DNA of 64,000 nucleotides, from the NCBI RefSeq assembly GCF_038051925.1, contig NZ_CP150634.1, positions 868,001 to 932,000 on the forward strand, in the 5' to 3' direction. Made by a program: the position numbers and the translations under genes. This DNA comes from Methylotuvimicrobium sp. KM2. GTDB taxonomy: Bacteria; Pseudomonadota; Gammaproteobacteria; Methylococcales; Methylomonadaceae. Position 1 is the stretch's first letter; every line of letters starts with the position of its first letter. The notes beneath the pieces were generated by a model. It was given only the letters and a program-made list of their open reading frames with translations, did not search any database and was not told where the DNA came from. This document shows, one piece after another, positions 9,125 through 16,778 of this stretch.

Positions 9125-9727
9125 ATGGCTAAAATCAATCGATTATCACAGTTAGATCTTAATCGACACTACAGTTATGCCGATTATATGACTTGGCAGC
9201 TTGACGACATGATCGAGTTGATCAAAGGCAAAATCATGCTGATGTCGCCCGCGCCGAATGTTAAACACCAAGGCATCTCGGTTAATTTTACGCGGTTATT
9301 GGCTAATCATTTTCTTCATAAATCTTGCAAGGTGTTTGCCGCGCCTTTCGATGTCCGGCTGTATGACCGAAAAAAATCGGTATTAACTAGCCAAGACATT
9401 CACACGGTAGTGCAACCTGATTTATGTGTGATTTGCAATCCCGAGCTATTAGATTCGCAGGGCTGTAACGGTGCGCCTGACTGGATTATCGAGATATTAT
9501 CGAAAGGTAATGCCAAACGAGAAATGAAATTAAAATACGAAATCTATCAAGAAAGCGGCGTAACAGAATATTGGCTCGTTTATCCGGAAGAGCAAGCCAT
9601 TTATCAATTTGTCCTAAACGATGAAAGGCAATACCGCCTTAAGCACATGTATGCCAATGACGATGTTGCCGTCCCGCATTTGTTCCCTGAGCTGCAACTT
9701 GATGTGAATGAAATATTTGAGCTGTAA
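9125..9727 (+). CDS. Uma2-family (DUF820) PD-(D/E)XK nuclease-like protein
   Basis: 200 residues. The nuclease-fold signature is visible as VQPDLCVIC (the Asp), then WIIEILSKGNAKREMKLKYEIYQE (the E-x-L and downstream Lys), followed by GVTEYWLVYPE and a C-terminal Glu-rich strand. Uma2 proteins are abundant in cyanobacteria and some gammaproteobacteria, often in many copies; their biological role is poorly known. A family 1 MITE starts 39 bases after the stop. It is more distant from the two tandem Uma2 genes at 13-14.5 kb than those are from each other. Confidence 0.85.
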   Translation: MAKINRLSQLDLNRHYSYADYMTWQLDDMIELIKGKIMLMSPAPNVKHQGISVNFTRLLANHFLHKSCKVFAAPFDVRLYDRKKSVLTSQDIHTVVQPDLCVICNPELLDSQGCNGAPDWIIEILSKGNAKREMKLKYEIYQESGVTEYWLVYPEEQAIYQFVLNDERQYRLKHMYANDDVAVPHLFPELQLDVNEIFEL

Positions 9728-9765
9728 GGCGAAAATACCCGAAGCGACAAGCCGTTAAATTACGT

Positions 9766-9940
9766 TACTCCCTTTTGATTGAAAAACCGTCTAAGAATAA
9801 AAGGTATGGGATGTGTCTATCGAGGAACGCCGTAAACCCATCCATGGGGGCTTGGCGGCAGCTCCCTGCTGCCGACATCCTCGCTAGCCACACCCCATAC
9901 CTTCATTAAAGTTAACCATTTATTGAGTATAAAGGGAGTA
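9766..9940. repeat. MITE-like palindromic repeat, family 1, copy 2
   Basis: A 175-bp element with TACTCCCTTT / AAAGGGAGTA ends. It is in the opposite orientation to copy 3 (13650-13825), and the two are close reverse complements. Its core contains CCATCCATGGGGGCTTGGCG. It lies between the first Uma2 gene and the SNF2 helicase gene. Confidence 0.9.
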
Positions 9941-9977
9941 GAATACCCTAACTTCCGACTTCTTAACGGCAAACGCT

Positions 9978-12900
9978 ATGGACAACGACTTTTTCCTTTT
10001 CGATACCGAACGACTGCATGCCGTCGCGGCCGATGACCGCGTAAAGCAAGGTCTGGCCTATTTTTCCGAGAACCGTGTGTTCGATCTCGATCTTCATGAC
10101 GGCATTTTGTCGGCGCAGGTCGAAGATGAGGATGCCGATTTGCCGTATTATTTGGAATTGTCCGAAGGCGGGGATATGCAGCTTTATGTCGATTGCCGCT
10201 GCGGCGATCATCAGCCGGTTTGCAAGCATGCTGTCGCGGTCTTGTACGCTTACGCCGATCAGTTCGGTGGCGATGAAGAGACTCTGCTCGGTAGCGCGGT
10301 CGAGGAAGCGATCGCCGAACGCGCCAAAAAAGGCCGCAACGAAGTCCGTGTTAAATTGATCAGCGGCAATCTCGGTTTCGGTATTTGGCAGGCGTCGTCG
10401 ATCCAATCGGCGACGCATTGGCAGCAAACCTATCAGGTGCAGATTCGTTCGCTCGACCAACGAATGAATTATTGCACCTGTCCCGATTTGGCAAGTAACC
10501 GCCTCGGCACTTGTAAACATATCGAAGCGGTCTTGCATTATGCGAGCAAGCAGCCCGAGTACAAAAAACTCAAACATGCCGGTTGTCCGGTGTCGTTCGT
10601 TTACCTGGCCTGGGAATCGGCGACGCATCCGGTGTTGCGCTTATACCGCAGTCCGCATATCGAAACGGACTTAGCAGAATTGCTCGCGCATTATTTCAAT
10701 GTCGACGGCAGTTTCAACGGGCGCGTGCCGGAGGATTTTTTCAGATTCTCGGAACAAGTCTTCGGGCGCGAGGATTTACAATTGGGCGACGATGCGGTGC
10801 GCTATGCCCGGCAATGTGCCGAGGATGCCGTGCAAGCTGAGCGGGGTCGGCAGATTGCTCAGGAAATTCTGCGCGCAAACGGCGTGTTGTCTGGCATCAA
10901 GGCGCGTTTGTTTCCTTATCAAACAGAAGGCGTGGCGTTTTTGGCGTCGCGGGGGCGGGCGCTGCTTGCCGACGACATGGGGCTGGGTAAAACCTTACAG
11001 GCAATTACCGCGGCATCCTGGATGGCCGACAATCTCGGTATTCGGCGCGTCCTGATCGTTTGCCCGGCCTCGTTGAAATCGCAATGGGCGAGGGAAATCG
11101 AAAAATTTACTTCGCATACCGCGCGCATCGTGCAAGGCCCGGCCGAAAGCCGTTCGGTACATTACCGTGCCGATGCCTTGTTTTTCATTGTCAATTACGA
11201 ATTGATCTTGCGCGATCTCAGCGTCATCACCGAAACGCTGAAACCGGATCTGGTGATTCTCGACGAAGCGCAGCGAATCAAGAACTGGCGTACCAAAATT
11301 GCTTCTTCCGTTAAATTGATTCCGTCGCGTTATGTGTTCGTGCTAAGCGGTACGCCGCTAGAAAATCGATTGGAAGACCTCTACAGTTTGTTGCAGGTGA
11401 TCGACGCGCGCGTGCTCGGTCCGCTGTGGCGCTGTTTGCTCGATTTCCATGTGACCGACGAGCGAGGCAAGGTGATCGGTTATCGCAATTTGTCCGAATT
11501 GCGGCGGCGCATTGCGCCGGTCATGCTCCGTCGTAATCGCAGTCTGGTCAGCGATCAATTGCCGGACCGGACCGAAGTGCGCCTGGATATTCCGATGACG
11601 TCCCAGCAAATCGAACTGCACGGATCCGCGCTGTCCGCGGCCGGTTATATCGCACAAATCGCGAAACGCCGGCCGTTGACGCCGAGCGAACAAAACCGCT
11701 TCATGGCCGCGTTGCAACAAGCACGTATGGCTTGTAATGCCGCCGGTCTGGTCGATAAGGAAACCGAGGGTTCGCCGAAACTCGATGAAATGGCCGGCAT
11801 ACTCGAAGAGATTTGCCTCGAAAGCAGCCGCAAGGCGGTTATCTTCTCGCAATGGGCGCTGATGACTGAAATGGTCGAAGCTAAGGTTCGTGCGATGGGA
11901 CTTGGCTGCGTGCGATTGCATGGCGGCGTGCCGAGCGAGAAGCGCGGCGAATTGATGGAGCGCTTCGAAAAGGACGATGCGGTGCAGGTGTTCATTTCGA
12001 CCGATGCCGGCGGAACAGGCTTGAATCTGCAATCGGCGACCGTGTTGATTAATTTGGACATGCCGTGGAATCCTGCCATTTTGGATCAACGCATCGCGCG
12101 TATTCATCGTTTGGGGCAGAAGGAGAATGTGCTAATTTTTTTGTTGTTGTCCGAGGATTCCTACGAACAGCAAGTCGCGAAACTGGTGCAAAACAAGCGC
12201 GATCTGTTCGACAATGTCATCGATCCCGAGGCTTCCGAGGATGTCGTCGGCGTGTCGAAAAAAATGCTGCAGACATTGATCGATGAGCTGGCAGCAACGG
12301 AGCCCTCGGCAGACACGGAAAATAAGCCGCCGTTGCTGGAGCTGGAAGAAAGCCTCGAAACGGAATCCGCCGATCAGTCCGAAAAACCGCTTAAACATAC
12401 GGAGCCTGCCGTCAGCGAGGACGAATCCGATAGCGCGATTCGGCAATTAATCGTGAATATACAGAACTGTTTCGGCACACGTATCGAACGCATACTTGGC
12501 GCAGGCGGCGGGTTGCTGGTCGTTTTGAATGCGGTTGACTATGCCGACGAAGATAACGCGCGCAACCTGTCCGAGCCCGATGTCCCGGTGGCGCTTATCG
12601 ACCGGCGAACCTTGGCCGGTTTACAGCGTCTCGGAGCCGCTTCGCCGGTCGCGCAAACCGAAGTACTGTTCGAGTCGGGAGAGAGCGAAGCCGAACCGGT
12701 CAGCCCGTTGCATCGAACGGCCGAAGACAAATTGAAATCGGCTGAATTGCTGTGGTCGCAGCATGCGAATGCCGGCGTGATGGACTTATTGACTGCGGCT
12801 TTATTGGCGAAAGCCGCGGCGATCAGCGGTAAGACTCAGTCGCTACCGGCTGAACAGGCAACCGTTTGGCTGTACGGCGAATTATTGCCTCAACAGCGCG

Positions 12901-13025
12901 TCACGCAAGAACAAGCTGCCGCATTTGCACGGGTGTTTTCGTTAGGCCAAGTGCCGTCAGTTCCGGATGCATTGATCGAACAATGCCTGACCGACGTACG
13001 CTGGCTATTGTCGGTGCTGGCTTGA
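9978..13025 (+). CDS. SWI2/SNF2-family helicase with two SWIM zinc fingers
   Basis: 1015 residues. N-terminally there are two SWIM-type zinc motifs, CRCGDHQPVCKHA (~residue 73) and CTCP...TCKHIE (~residue 166). The Superfamily 2 core follows: Walker A ADDMGLGKT (~residue 335), Walker B DEAQ, SGTPLENRLEDLYSL, then the C-terminal helicase domain with KAVIFSQW, STDAGGTGLNLQ and QRIARIHRLGQ (~residues 620-700). A Glu-rich linker and an uncharacterised ~200-residue C-terminal region follow. This is an ATP-dependent DNA translocase or remodeller, probably acting on protein-DNA complexes or in repair. The adjacent Uma2 nuclease 16 bases downstream could be co-transcribed. Confidence 0.93.
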   Translation: MDNDFFLFDTERLHAVAADDRVKQGLAYFSENRVFDLDLHDGILSAQVEDEDADLPYYLELSEGGDMQLYVDCRCGDHQPVCKHAVAVLYAYADQFGGDEETLLGSAVEEAIAERAKKGRNEVRVKLISGNLGFGIWQASSIQSATHWQQTYQVQIRSLDQRMNYCTCPDLASNRLGTCKHIEAVLHYASKQPEYKKLKHAGCPVSFVYLAWESATHPVLRLYRSPHIETDLAELLAHYFNVDGSFNGRVPEDFFRFSEQVFGREDLQLGDDAVRYARQCAEDAVQAERGRQIAQEILRANGVLSGIKARLFPYQTEGVAFLASRGRALLADDMGLGKTLQAITAASWMADNLGIRRVLIVCPASLKSQWAREIEKFTSHTARIVQGPAESRSVHYRADALFFIVNYELILRDLSVITETLKPDLVILDEAQRIKNWRTKIASSVKLIPSRYVFVLSGTPLENRLEDLYSLLQVIDARVLGPLWRCLLDFHVTDERGKVIGYRNLSELRRRIAPVMLRRNRSLVSDQLPDRTEVRLDIPMTSQQIELHGSALSAAGYIAQIAKRRPLTPSEQNRFMAALQQARMACNAAGLVDKETEGSPKLDEMAGILEEICLESSRKAVIFSQWALMTEMVEAKVRAMGLGCVRLHGGVPSEKRGELMERFEKDDAVQVFISTDAGGTGLNLQSATVLINLDMPWNPAILDQRIARIHRLGQKENVLIFLLLSEDSYEQQVAKLVQNKRDLFDNVIDPEASEDVVGVSKKMLQTLIDELAATEPSADTENKPPLLELEESLETESADQSEKPLKHTEPAVSEDESDSAIRQLIVNIQNCFGTRIERILGAGGGLLVVLNAVDYADEDNARNLSEPDVPVALIDRRTLAGLQRLGAASPVAQTEVLFESGESEAEPVSPLHRTAEDKLKSAELLWSQHANAGVMDLLTAALLAKAAAISGKTQSLPAEQATVWLYGELLPQQRVTQEQAAAFARVFSLGQVPSVPDALIEQCLTDVRWLLSVLA

Positions 13026-13050
13026 TAGATAACATCGGAGGGTGATTATC

Positions 13051-13635
13051 ATGCGCGTCAACTATGCCGAAAACCGCTTGAGCGAAGCAGACTATCTGGA
13101 AGGCGAACGAGACGGTCGAATCCGGCATGAATTGATTGACGGCCATGCCTATGCGATGACCGGCGCGAGCGATAAGCACAATAAAATAGCCGTAAATTTG
13201 ACCTTTCAATTGATGGCGGCATTGAGAGAAAAAGGCTCCGGTTGTTTTCCTTATTCGATGGACATGAAAGTCAAAGTACAAAACGACTTTTATTATCCCG
13301 ATGTGATGGTGGTCTGCGACCGGCAGGACCTCGAAAGCGACTATTACAAAACCCATCCGGTCGTCATTATCGAAGTGCTGTCGCCGGCGACACGGCGCAT
13401 CGACAAAACTTTAAAGCGCCAAGCTTATTTGTCTTTGGAATCGTTACAGGAATACGTGCTGATCGAGCAAGATAAGGCAGAAATCGAAGTGTTTACGCGG
13501 CAAAACGGTTGGCAGGCGGCTTATTATTATCTCGGCGATACGATTCATTTTGAATCGATCGATACGAGTATTTCGGTCGAGGATATTTATTACCAGGTTG
13601 ATAACGGCGATGTCTTGGCATTTTACGAAGCTTGA
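13051..13635 (+). CDS. Uma2-family nuclease-like protein, tandem copy 1
   Basis: 194 residues. The ATG at 13051 is chosen because GGAGGG lies at 13037-13042. The fold signature is YYPDVMVVCDR (Asp) and VVIIEVLSPATRRIDKTLKRQAY (E-x-L and Lys). It follows the SNF2 gene by 25 bases. Its C-terminal ~100 residues are nearly identical to the next Uma2 gene, while residues ~50-75 are different, a mosaic pattern. Function unknown beyond a predicted endonuclease fold. Confidence 0.87.
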   Translation: MRVNYAENRLSEADYLEGERDGRIRHELIDGHAYAMTGASDKHNKIAVNLTFQLMAALREKGSGCFPYSMDMKVKVQNDFYYPDVMVVCDRQDLESDYYKTHPVVIIEVLSPATRRIDKTLKRQAYLSLESLQEYVLIEQDKAEIEVFTRQNGWQAAYYYLGDTIHFESIDTSISVEDIYYQVDNGDVLAFYEA

Positions 13636-13649
13636 CTCATTGAGTATTC

Positions 13650-13825
13650 TACTCCCTTTATACTCAAAAATTAGTTAACTTTATGAAGGTATGGGGTGTG
13701 GCTAGCGAGGATGTCGGCAGCAGGGAACGCTGCCGTCAAGCCCCCATGGATGGGTTTACGGCGGTCCTCGATAGACACATCCCATACCTTTTATTCTAAG
13801 ACGATTTTTCAATCAAAAGGGAGTA
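13650..13825. repeat. MITE-like palindromic repeat, family 1, copy 3
   Basis: A 176-bp element ending TACTCCCTTTA / AAAAGGGAGTA, close to the reverse complement of copy 2. It sits exactly between the two tandem Uma2 paralogues, 15 bases after one stop and 30 bases before the next ATG. Confidence 0.9.
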
Positions 13826-13854
13826 GATTGCTTTATTATCACAGAGGTGCGGTC

Positions 13855-14451
13855 ATGAGACTCAACTATGCCGAACACCGCTTGAGAGAAGCGGATTATC
13901 TGGAAGGCGAGCGAGACGGTCAAATCCGGCATGAATTGATCGACGGGGTTGCCTATGCGATGACCGGCGCGAGCGACAAGCATAATAAGATTAGCGGCAA
14001 TATTTTTGCCGAGTTTAGAAATGTGTTGAAACAAAGAAAATCGCCATGCACTGCCTATATCAACGACATGAAAGTCAAAGCACAAAACGACTTTTATTAT
14101 CCCGATGTAATGGTCGTTTGCGACCGGCAGGATCTCGAAAGCGACTATTACAAAACCCATCCGGTCGTCATTGTCGAAGCGCTGTCGCCGGCGACGCGGC
14201 GCATCGATAAAACCTTGAAACGCCAAGCCTACCAATCCTTGGAGTCGCTGCAGGAATATGTGCTGGTCGAACAAGATAAGGCAGAAATCGAAGTGTTTAC
14301 GCGGCAAAACGGTTGGCAGGCGGCTTATTATTATCTCGGCGATACGATTCATTTTGAATCGATCGATGCGACTATTTCGGTTGAGGATATTTATTATCAA
14401 GTCGAAAACGAGGATGTCTTGGCATTCATTCAGGAAAAACAGCAATCTTGA
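13855..14451 (+). CDS. Uma2-family nuclease-like protein, tandem copy 2
   Basis: 198 residues. The ATG at 13855 with AGAGGTG upstream is chosen; an in-frame extension further upstream would run through the MITE and is not credible. It has the same signature as copy 1 (YYPDVMVVCDR, VVIVEALSPATRRIDKTLKRQAY). The variable window at ~residues 50-75 (KISGNIFAEFRNVLKQRKS) differs from copy 1, and the C-terminus ends in QEKQQS. It arose by tandem duplication, with the MITE now between the copies. Confidence 0.87.
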   Translation: MRLNYAEHRLREADYLEGERDGQIRHELIDGVAYAMTGASDKHNKISGNIFAEFRNVLKQRKSPCTAYINDMKVKAQNDFYYPDVMVVCDRQDLESDYYKTHPVVIVEALSPATRRIDKTLKRQAYQSLESLQEYVLVEQDKAEIEVFTRQNGWQAAYYYLGDTIHFESIDATISVEDIYYQVENEDVLAFIQEKQQS

Positions 14452-14522
14452 ATCTATCAAGCCGCTTATTTCAATGCCGAAAACGCTTATCGATTGACAG
14501 GTGGACATTTTTTGCTAGCATG

Positions 14523-14541
14523 GATATACAGTTTGTATATC
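14523..14541. promoter_or_regulatory. Putative VapBC operator palindrome
   Basis: GATATACA at 14523-14530 and TGTATATC at 14534-14541 form a perfect inverted repeat with a GTT spacer, 22 bases before the vapB start and overlapping a plausible -10 region. VapBC modules normally repress themselves through such palindromes; that this is the operator is inference. Confidence 0.6.
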
Positions 14542-14562
14542 TCGGTAAAGAGGAGGGCTAGT

Positions 14563-14793
14563 ATGGTTCAAACGACGGTGTTCAAGAATAACCGAAGCCA
14601 AGCGGTTCGGTTGCCCAAGGAAGTCGCATTGCCGGACGGCATAAAATCGGTCGACGTCATTGCGGTCGGTAATAGACGCATTATTTCGCCGGCCGGCACG
14701 GCATGGGACGATTGGTTCGAAGGGGCGGGCGTCTCCGATGACTTTATGGGCGAAAGAAATCAGCCCGAGGTGCAACGAAGAGAGGCGTTCTGA
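14563..14793 (+). CDS. vapB: VapB-type antitoxin (AbrB fold)
   Basis: 76 residues from the ATG at 14563, which has a perfect AGGAGG at 14551-14556. VFKNNRSQAVRLPKEVALP is the typical swapped-hairpin AbrB/SpoVT DNA-binding segment of VapB antitoxins. The C-terminal region (WDDWFEGAGVSDDFM) matches the toxin-wrapping tail. The vapC start lies one base after its stop. It neutralises VapC and probably represses the operon via the palindrome at 14523-14541. Confidence 0.9.
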   Translation: MVQTTVFKNNRSQAVRLPKEVALPDGIKSVDVIAVGNRRIISPAGTAWDDWFEGAGVSDDFMGERNQPEVQRREAF

Positions 14794-14794
14794 G

Positions 14795-15202
14795 TTGCTG
14801 AAATACATGCTCGATACCGATACCTGCATTTTCACGATCAAAAGAAGACCGGTTCATCTCAAACGCTTATTCAATGCGCACATCGGCCAACTCTGCATTT
14901 CTTCGGTAACGTGGGGTGAATTGGTCTATAGCGCTGAAAATTCAGAACAGGTTGAGCGTAATTTATTGGACATCGAAGGTTTTGCCGCGCGTCTTGAAGT
15001 TCTTTCTTTCGACGCGCATGCTGCAAGACAATTCGGTCAGATCAAGGCCGAGTTGTCACGCGCAGGCATGACGATTGGCGCTTACGATATGATGATTGCT
15101 GGGCATGCGAGAAGTCAAGGCTTGATTGTCGTTTCCAATAATGTCAGAGAATTTAGCCGCGTAAGCGGGATTCGTTTGGAAAACTGGCTCGAAAACAACT
15201 AA
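14795..15202 (+). CDS. vapC: VapC toxin, PIN-domain ribonuclease
   Basis: 135 residues from a TTG start at 14795, which gives the family-typical MLKYMLDTDTCIF. The acidic PIN residues are visible: Asp in MLDTD, Glu in WGELVYSAE, Asp in AYDMMIAGHA. The VVSNNVREFSRVSGI ending places it with the tRNA(fMet)-cleaving VapC group (family knowledge; substrate not proven here). Its stop codon overlaps the start of the next gene (TAATG), so toxin and nuclease translation are coupled. Confidence 0.92.
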   Translation: MLKYMLDTDTCIFTIKRRPVHLKRLFNAHIGQLCISSVTWGELVYSAENSEQVERNLLDIEGFAARLEVLSFDAHAARQFGQIKAELSRAGMTIGAYDMMIAGHARSQGLIVVSNNVREFSRVSGIRLENWLENN

Positions 15203-16608
15203 TGTATCCAACAATCGAACATCACGGCGCAGTCGAAGGCGTTACCGGCTCCTGCCACGAACTGAAGATCGACGCCGACGATTCCGTGTTGATCGATTGC
15301 GGTCTGTTTCAAGGCGCGGAGGTCTCGAATGACGGCGCGGCCTTCGACAAACTGCAGATCGAATTTCCGGTCGAATCTGTCCGCGCGTTGATCGTCACGC
15401 ATTGCCATATCGATCATGTCGGCCGCATACCTTATTTGCTGGCCGCCGGTTTTGACGGGCCAATTTATTGTTCGCAGCCGACGGCAGAATTGTTGCCGCT
15501 GGTGCTCGAAGATGCGGTGCAGGTCGGATTCACGCGCGACAAGGCGCTGGTCGAGCGTTTCATCGGCTTGATTCGGTCCAAGATAATCGCCGTGCCTTAC
15601 GGACAATGGCAGTCGGTGCCGCTGAGCGCTAAAACCGGCAATCAATTGAAAATCAAGTTCAAACCGGCCGGGCATATCCTTGGCTCGGCCTATGTCGAAT
15701 GCGATGTCGGGATCGGCGGGCAACATAAACGCATCGTGTTTTCCGGCGATTTGGGCGGCCCCTATACGCCGCTTTTGCCATCGCCGAAATCGCCTTATCG
15801 GGCCGACGTGCTGGTGCTCGAAAGCACCTACGGCGACCGTTTGCATGAAAACCGGCGGAAACGTAAAGCCATGCTGAAGCAATTGATCAGCCATTGCCTG
15901 CAAAATCGCGGCGCGATTCTGATCCCGGCGTTCAGTATTGGACGCACGCAGGAGCTCCTGTACGAACTTGAAGAACTGATTTATCGATACCGGGAAGAAA
16001 CCGTAGCGAAAGGCTTGGCATGGGAAGACCTCGAAGTTATCGTCGACTCGCCGCTCGCGAATCGCTTCACCGAAGTTTACCGTAAGCTCAAACCGCATTG
16101 GGACGCCGAAGCCAAGCGGAAGCTGCGCGCCGGGCGGCATCCGCTGGCCTTCGAGCAGATCACGACGATAGACTCGCATCAAGATCATTTGAACACGGTC
16201 GAATATTTACAGAAAACCGCGCGACCCTGCATTGTGATAGCCGCGAGCGGCATGTGCGCGGGCGGGCGCATAGTCAATTATTTAAAAGCGCTAATCCAAG
16301 ACGAGCGCACCGACATTCTGCTGGCCGGCTATCAAGCCGAAGGCACGCCGGGCCGGGCCATTCAGACTTACGGACCGAAAAAAGGTTATGTCGAATTGGA
16401 CGGGCGGCGCTATACGATCAATGCCGGCGTGTATCAGTTGAACGGCTATTCCGCGCACGCCGACAGAGATTCGTTGATTCGTTTCGTCAAAGGCATGCGG
16501 GTCAAACCCTCGGAAATTCGTTTGATTCATGGCGACCGGAAAGCTAAGGCGGCATTACAGCATGCTTTGCTTGAAATCGTGCCCGATTCGAACGTGCTGA
16601 TTCCTTGA
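15202..16608 (+). CDS. Metallo-beta-lactamase/beta-CASP ribonuclease (CPSF/YSH1-like)
   Basis: 468 residues. The MBL zinc motif is THCHIDHVGRIP (~residue 72), followed by AGHILGSAYVE and SGDLGGPYTPLL. The beta-CASP part carries ASGMCAGGRIVNYL (~residue 350) and NGYSAHADRDSLIRFV (~residue 415). The family contains RNA endo/exonucleases of the CPSF-73 type. It starts within the vapC stop codon (TAATG), so it probably belongs to the vapBC transcript, an unusual partner for a toxin-antitoxin pair. Confidence 0.92.
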   Translation: MYPTIEHHGAVEGVTGSCHELKIDADDSVLIDCGLFQGAEVSNDGAAFDKLQIEFPVESVRALIVTHCHIDHVGRIPYLLAAGFDGPIYCSQPTAELLPLVLEDAVQVGFTRDKALVERFIGLIRSKIIAVPYGQWQSVPLSAKTGNQLKIKFKPAGHILGSAYVECDVGIGGQHKRIVFSGDLGGPYTPLLPSPKSPYRADVLVLESTYGDRLHENRRKRKAMLKQLISHCLQNRGAILIPAFSIGRTQELLYELEELIYRYREETVAKGLAWEDLEVIVDSPLANRFTEVYRKLKPHWDAEAKRKLRAGRHPLAFEQITTIDSHQDHLNTVEYLQKTARPCIVIAASGMCAGGRIVNYLKALIQDERTDILLAGYQAEGTPGRAIQTYGPKKGYVELDGRRYTINAGVYQLNGYSAHADRDSLIRFVKGMRVKPSEIRLIHGDRKAKAALQHALLEIVPDSNVLIP

Positions 16609-16659
16609 TTCGATTACCAAATTCCGGAAATACAGAATTAACGCGGAAAGGATTGAATC

Positions 16660-16761
16660 ATGTCATTGCAAGCACTTCCAATCGGTCTCAATACATTGTC
16701 GGTGATACGCGAACAAGACTTGGCCTATATCGGCAAAACACCCGTTATTTGGTGCAACTAA
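16660..16761 (+). pseudogene. N-terminal remnant of an AAA-ATPase-like gene
   Basis: A 33-codon ORF with a good ribosome site (GGAAAGGA). It starts MSLQALPIGLNTLSVIRE and continues to DLAYIGKT before a stop. This parallels the start of the intact gene 18 bases downstream (LKKLPLAIQTFAEIRE ... YVDKT), so it looks like the surviving 5' end of a paralogous copy. Confidence 0.6.
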
Positions 16762-16778
16762 CTGAATTGGAATCGGCG

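Noticed and set aside
13696-13854. In-frame N-terminal extension of the second tandem Uma2 gene
   Set aside because: It reads through the family 1 MITE; the ATG at 13855 has a ribosome site and matches the paralogue.
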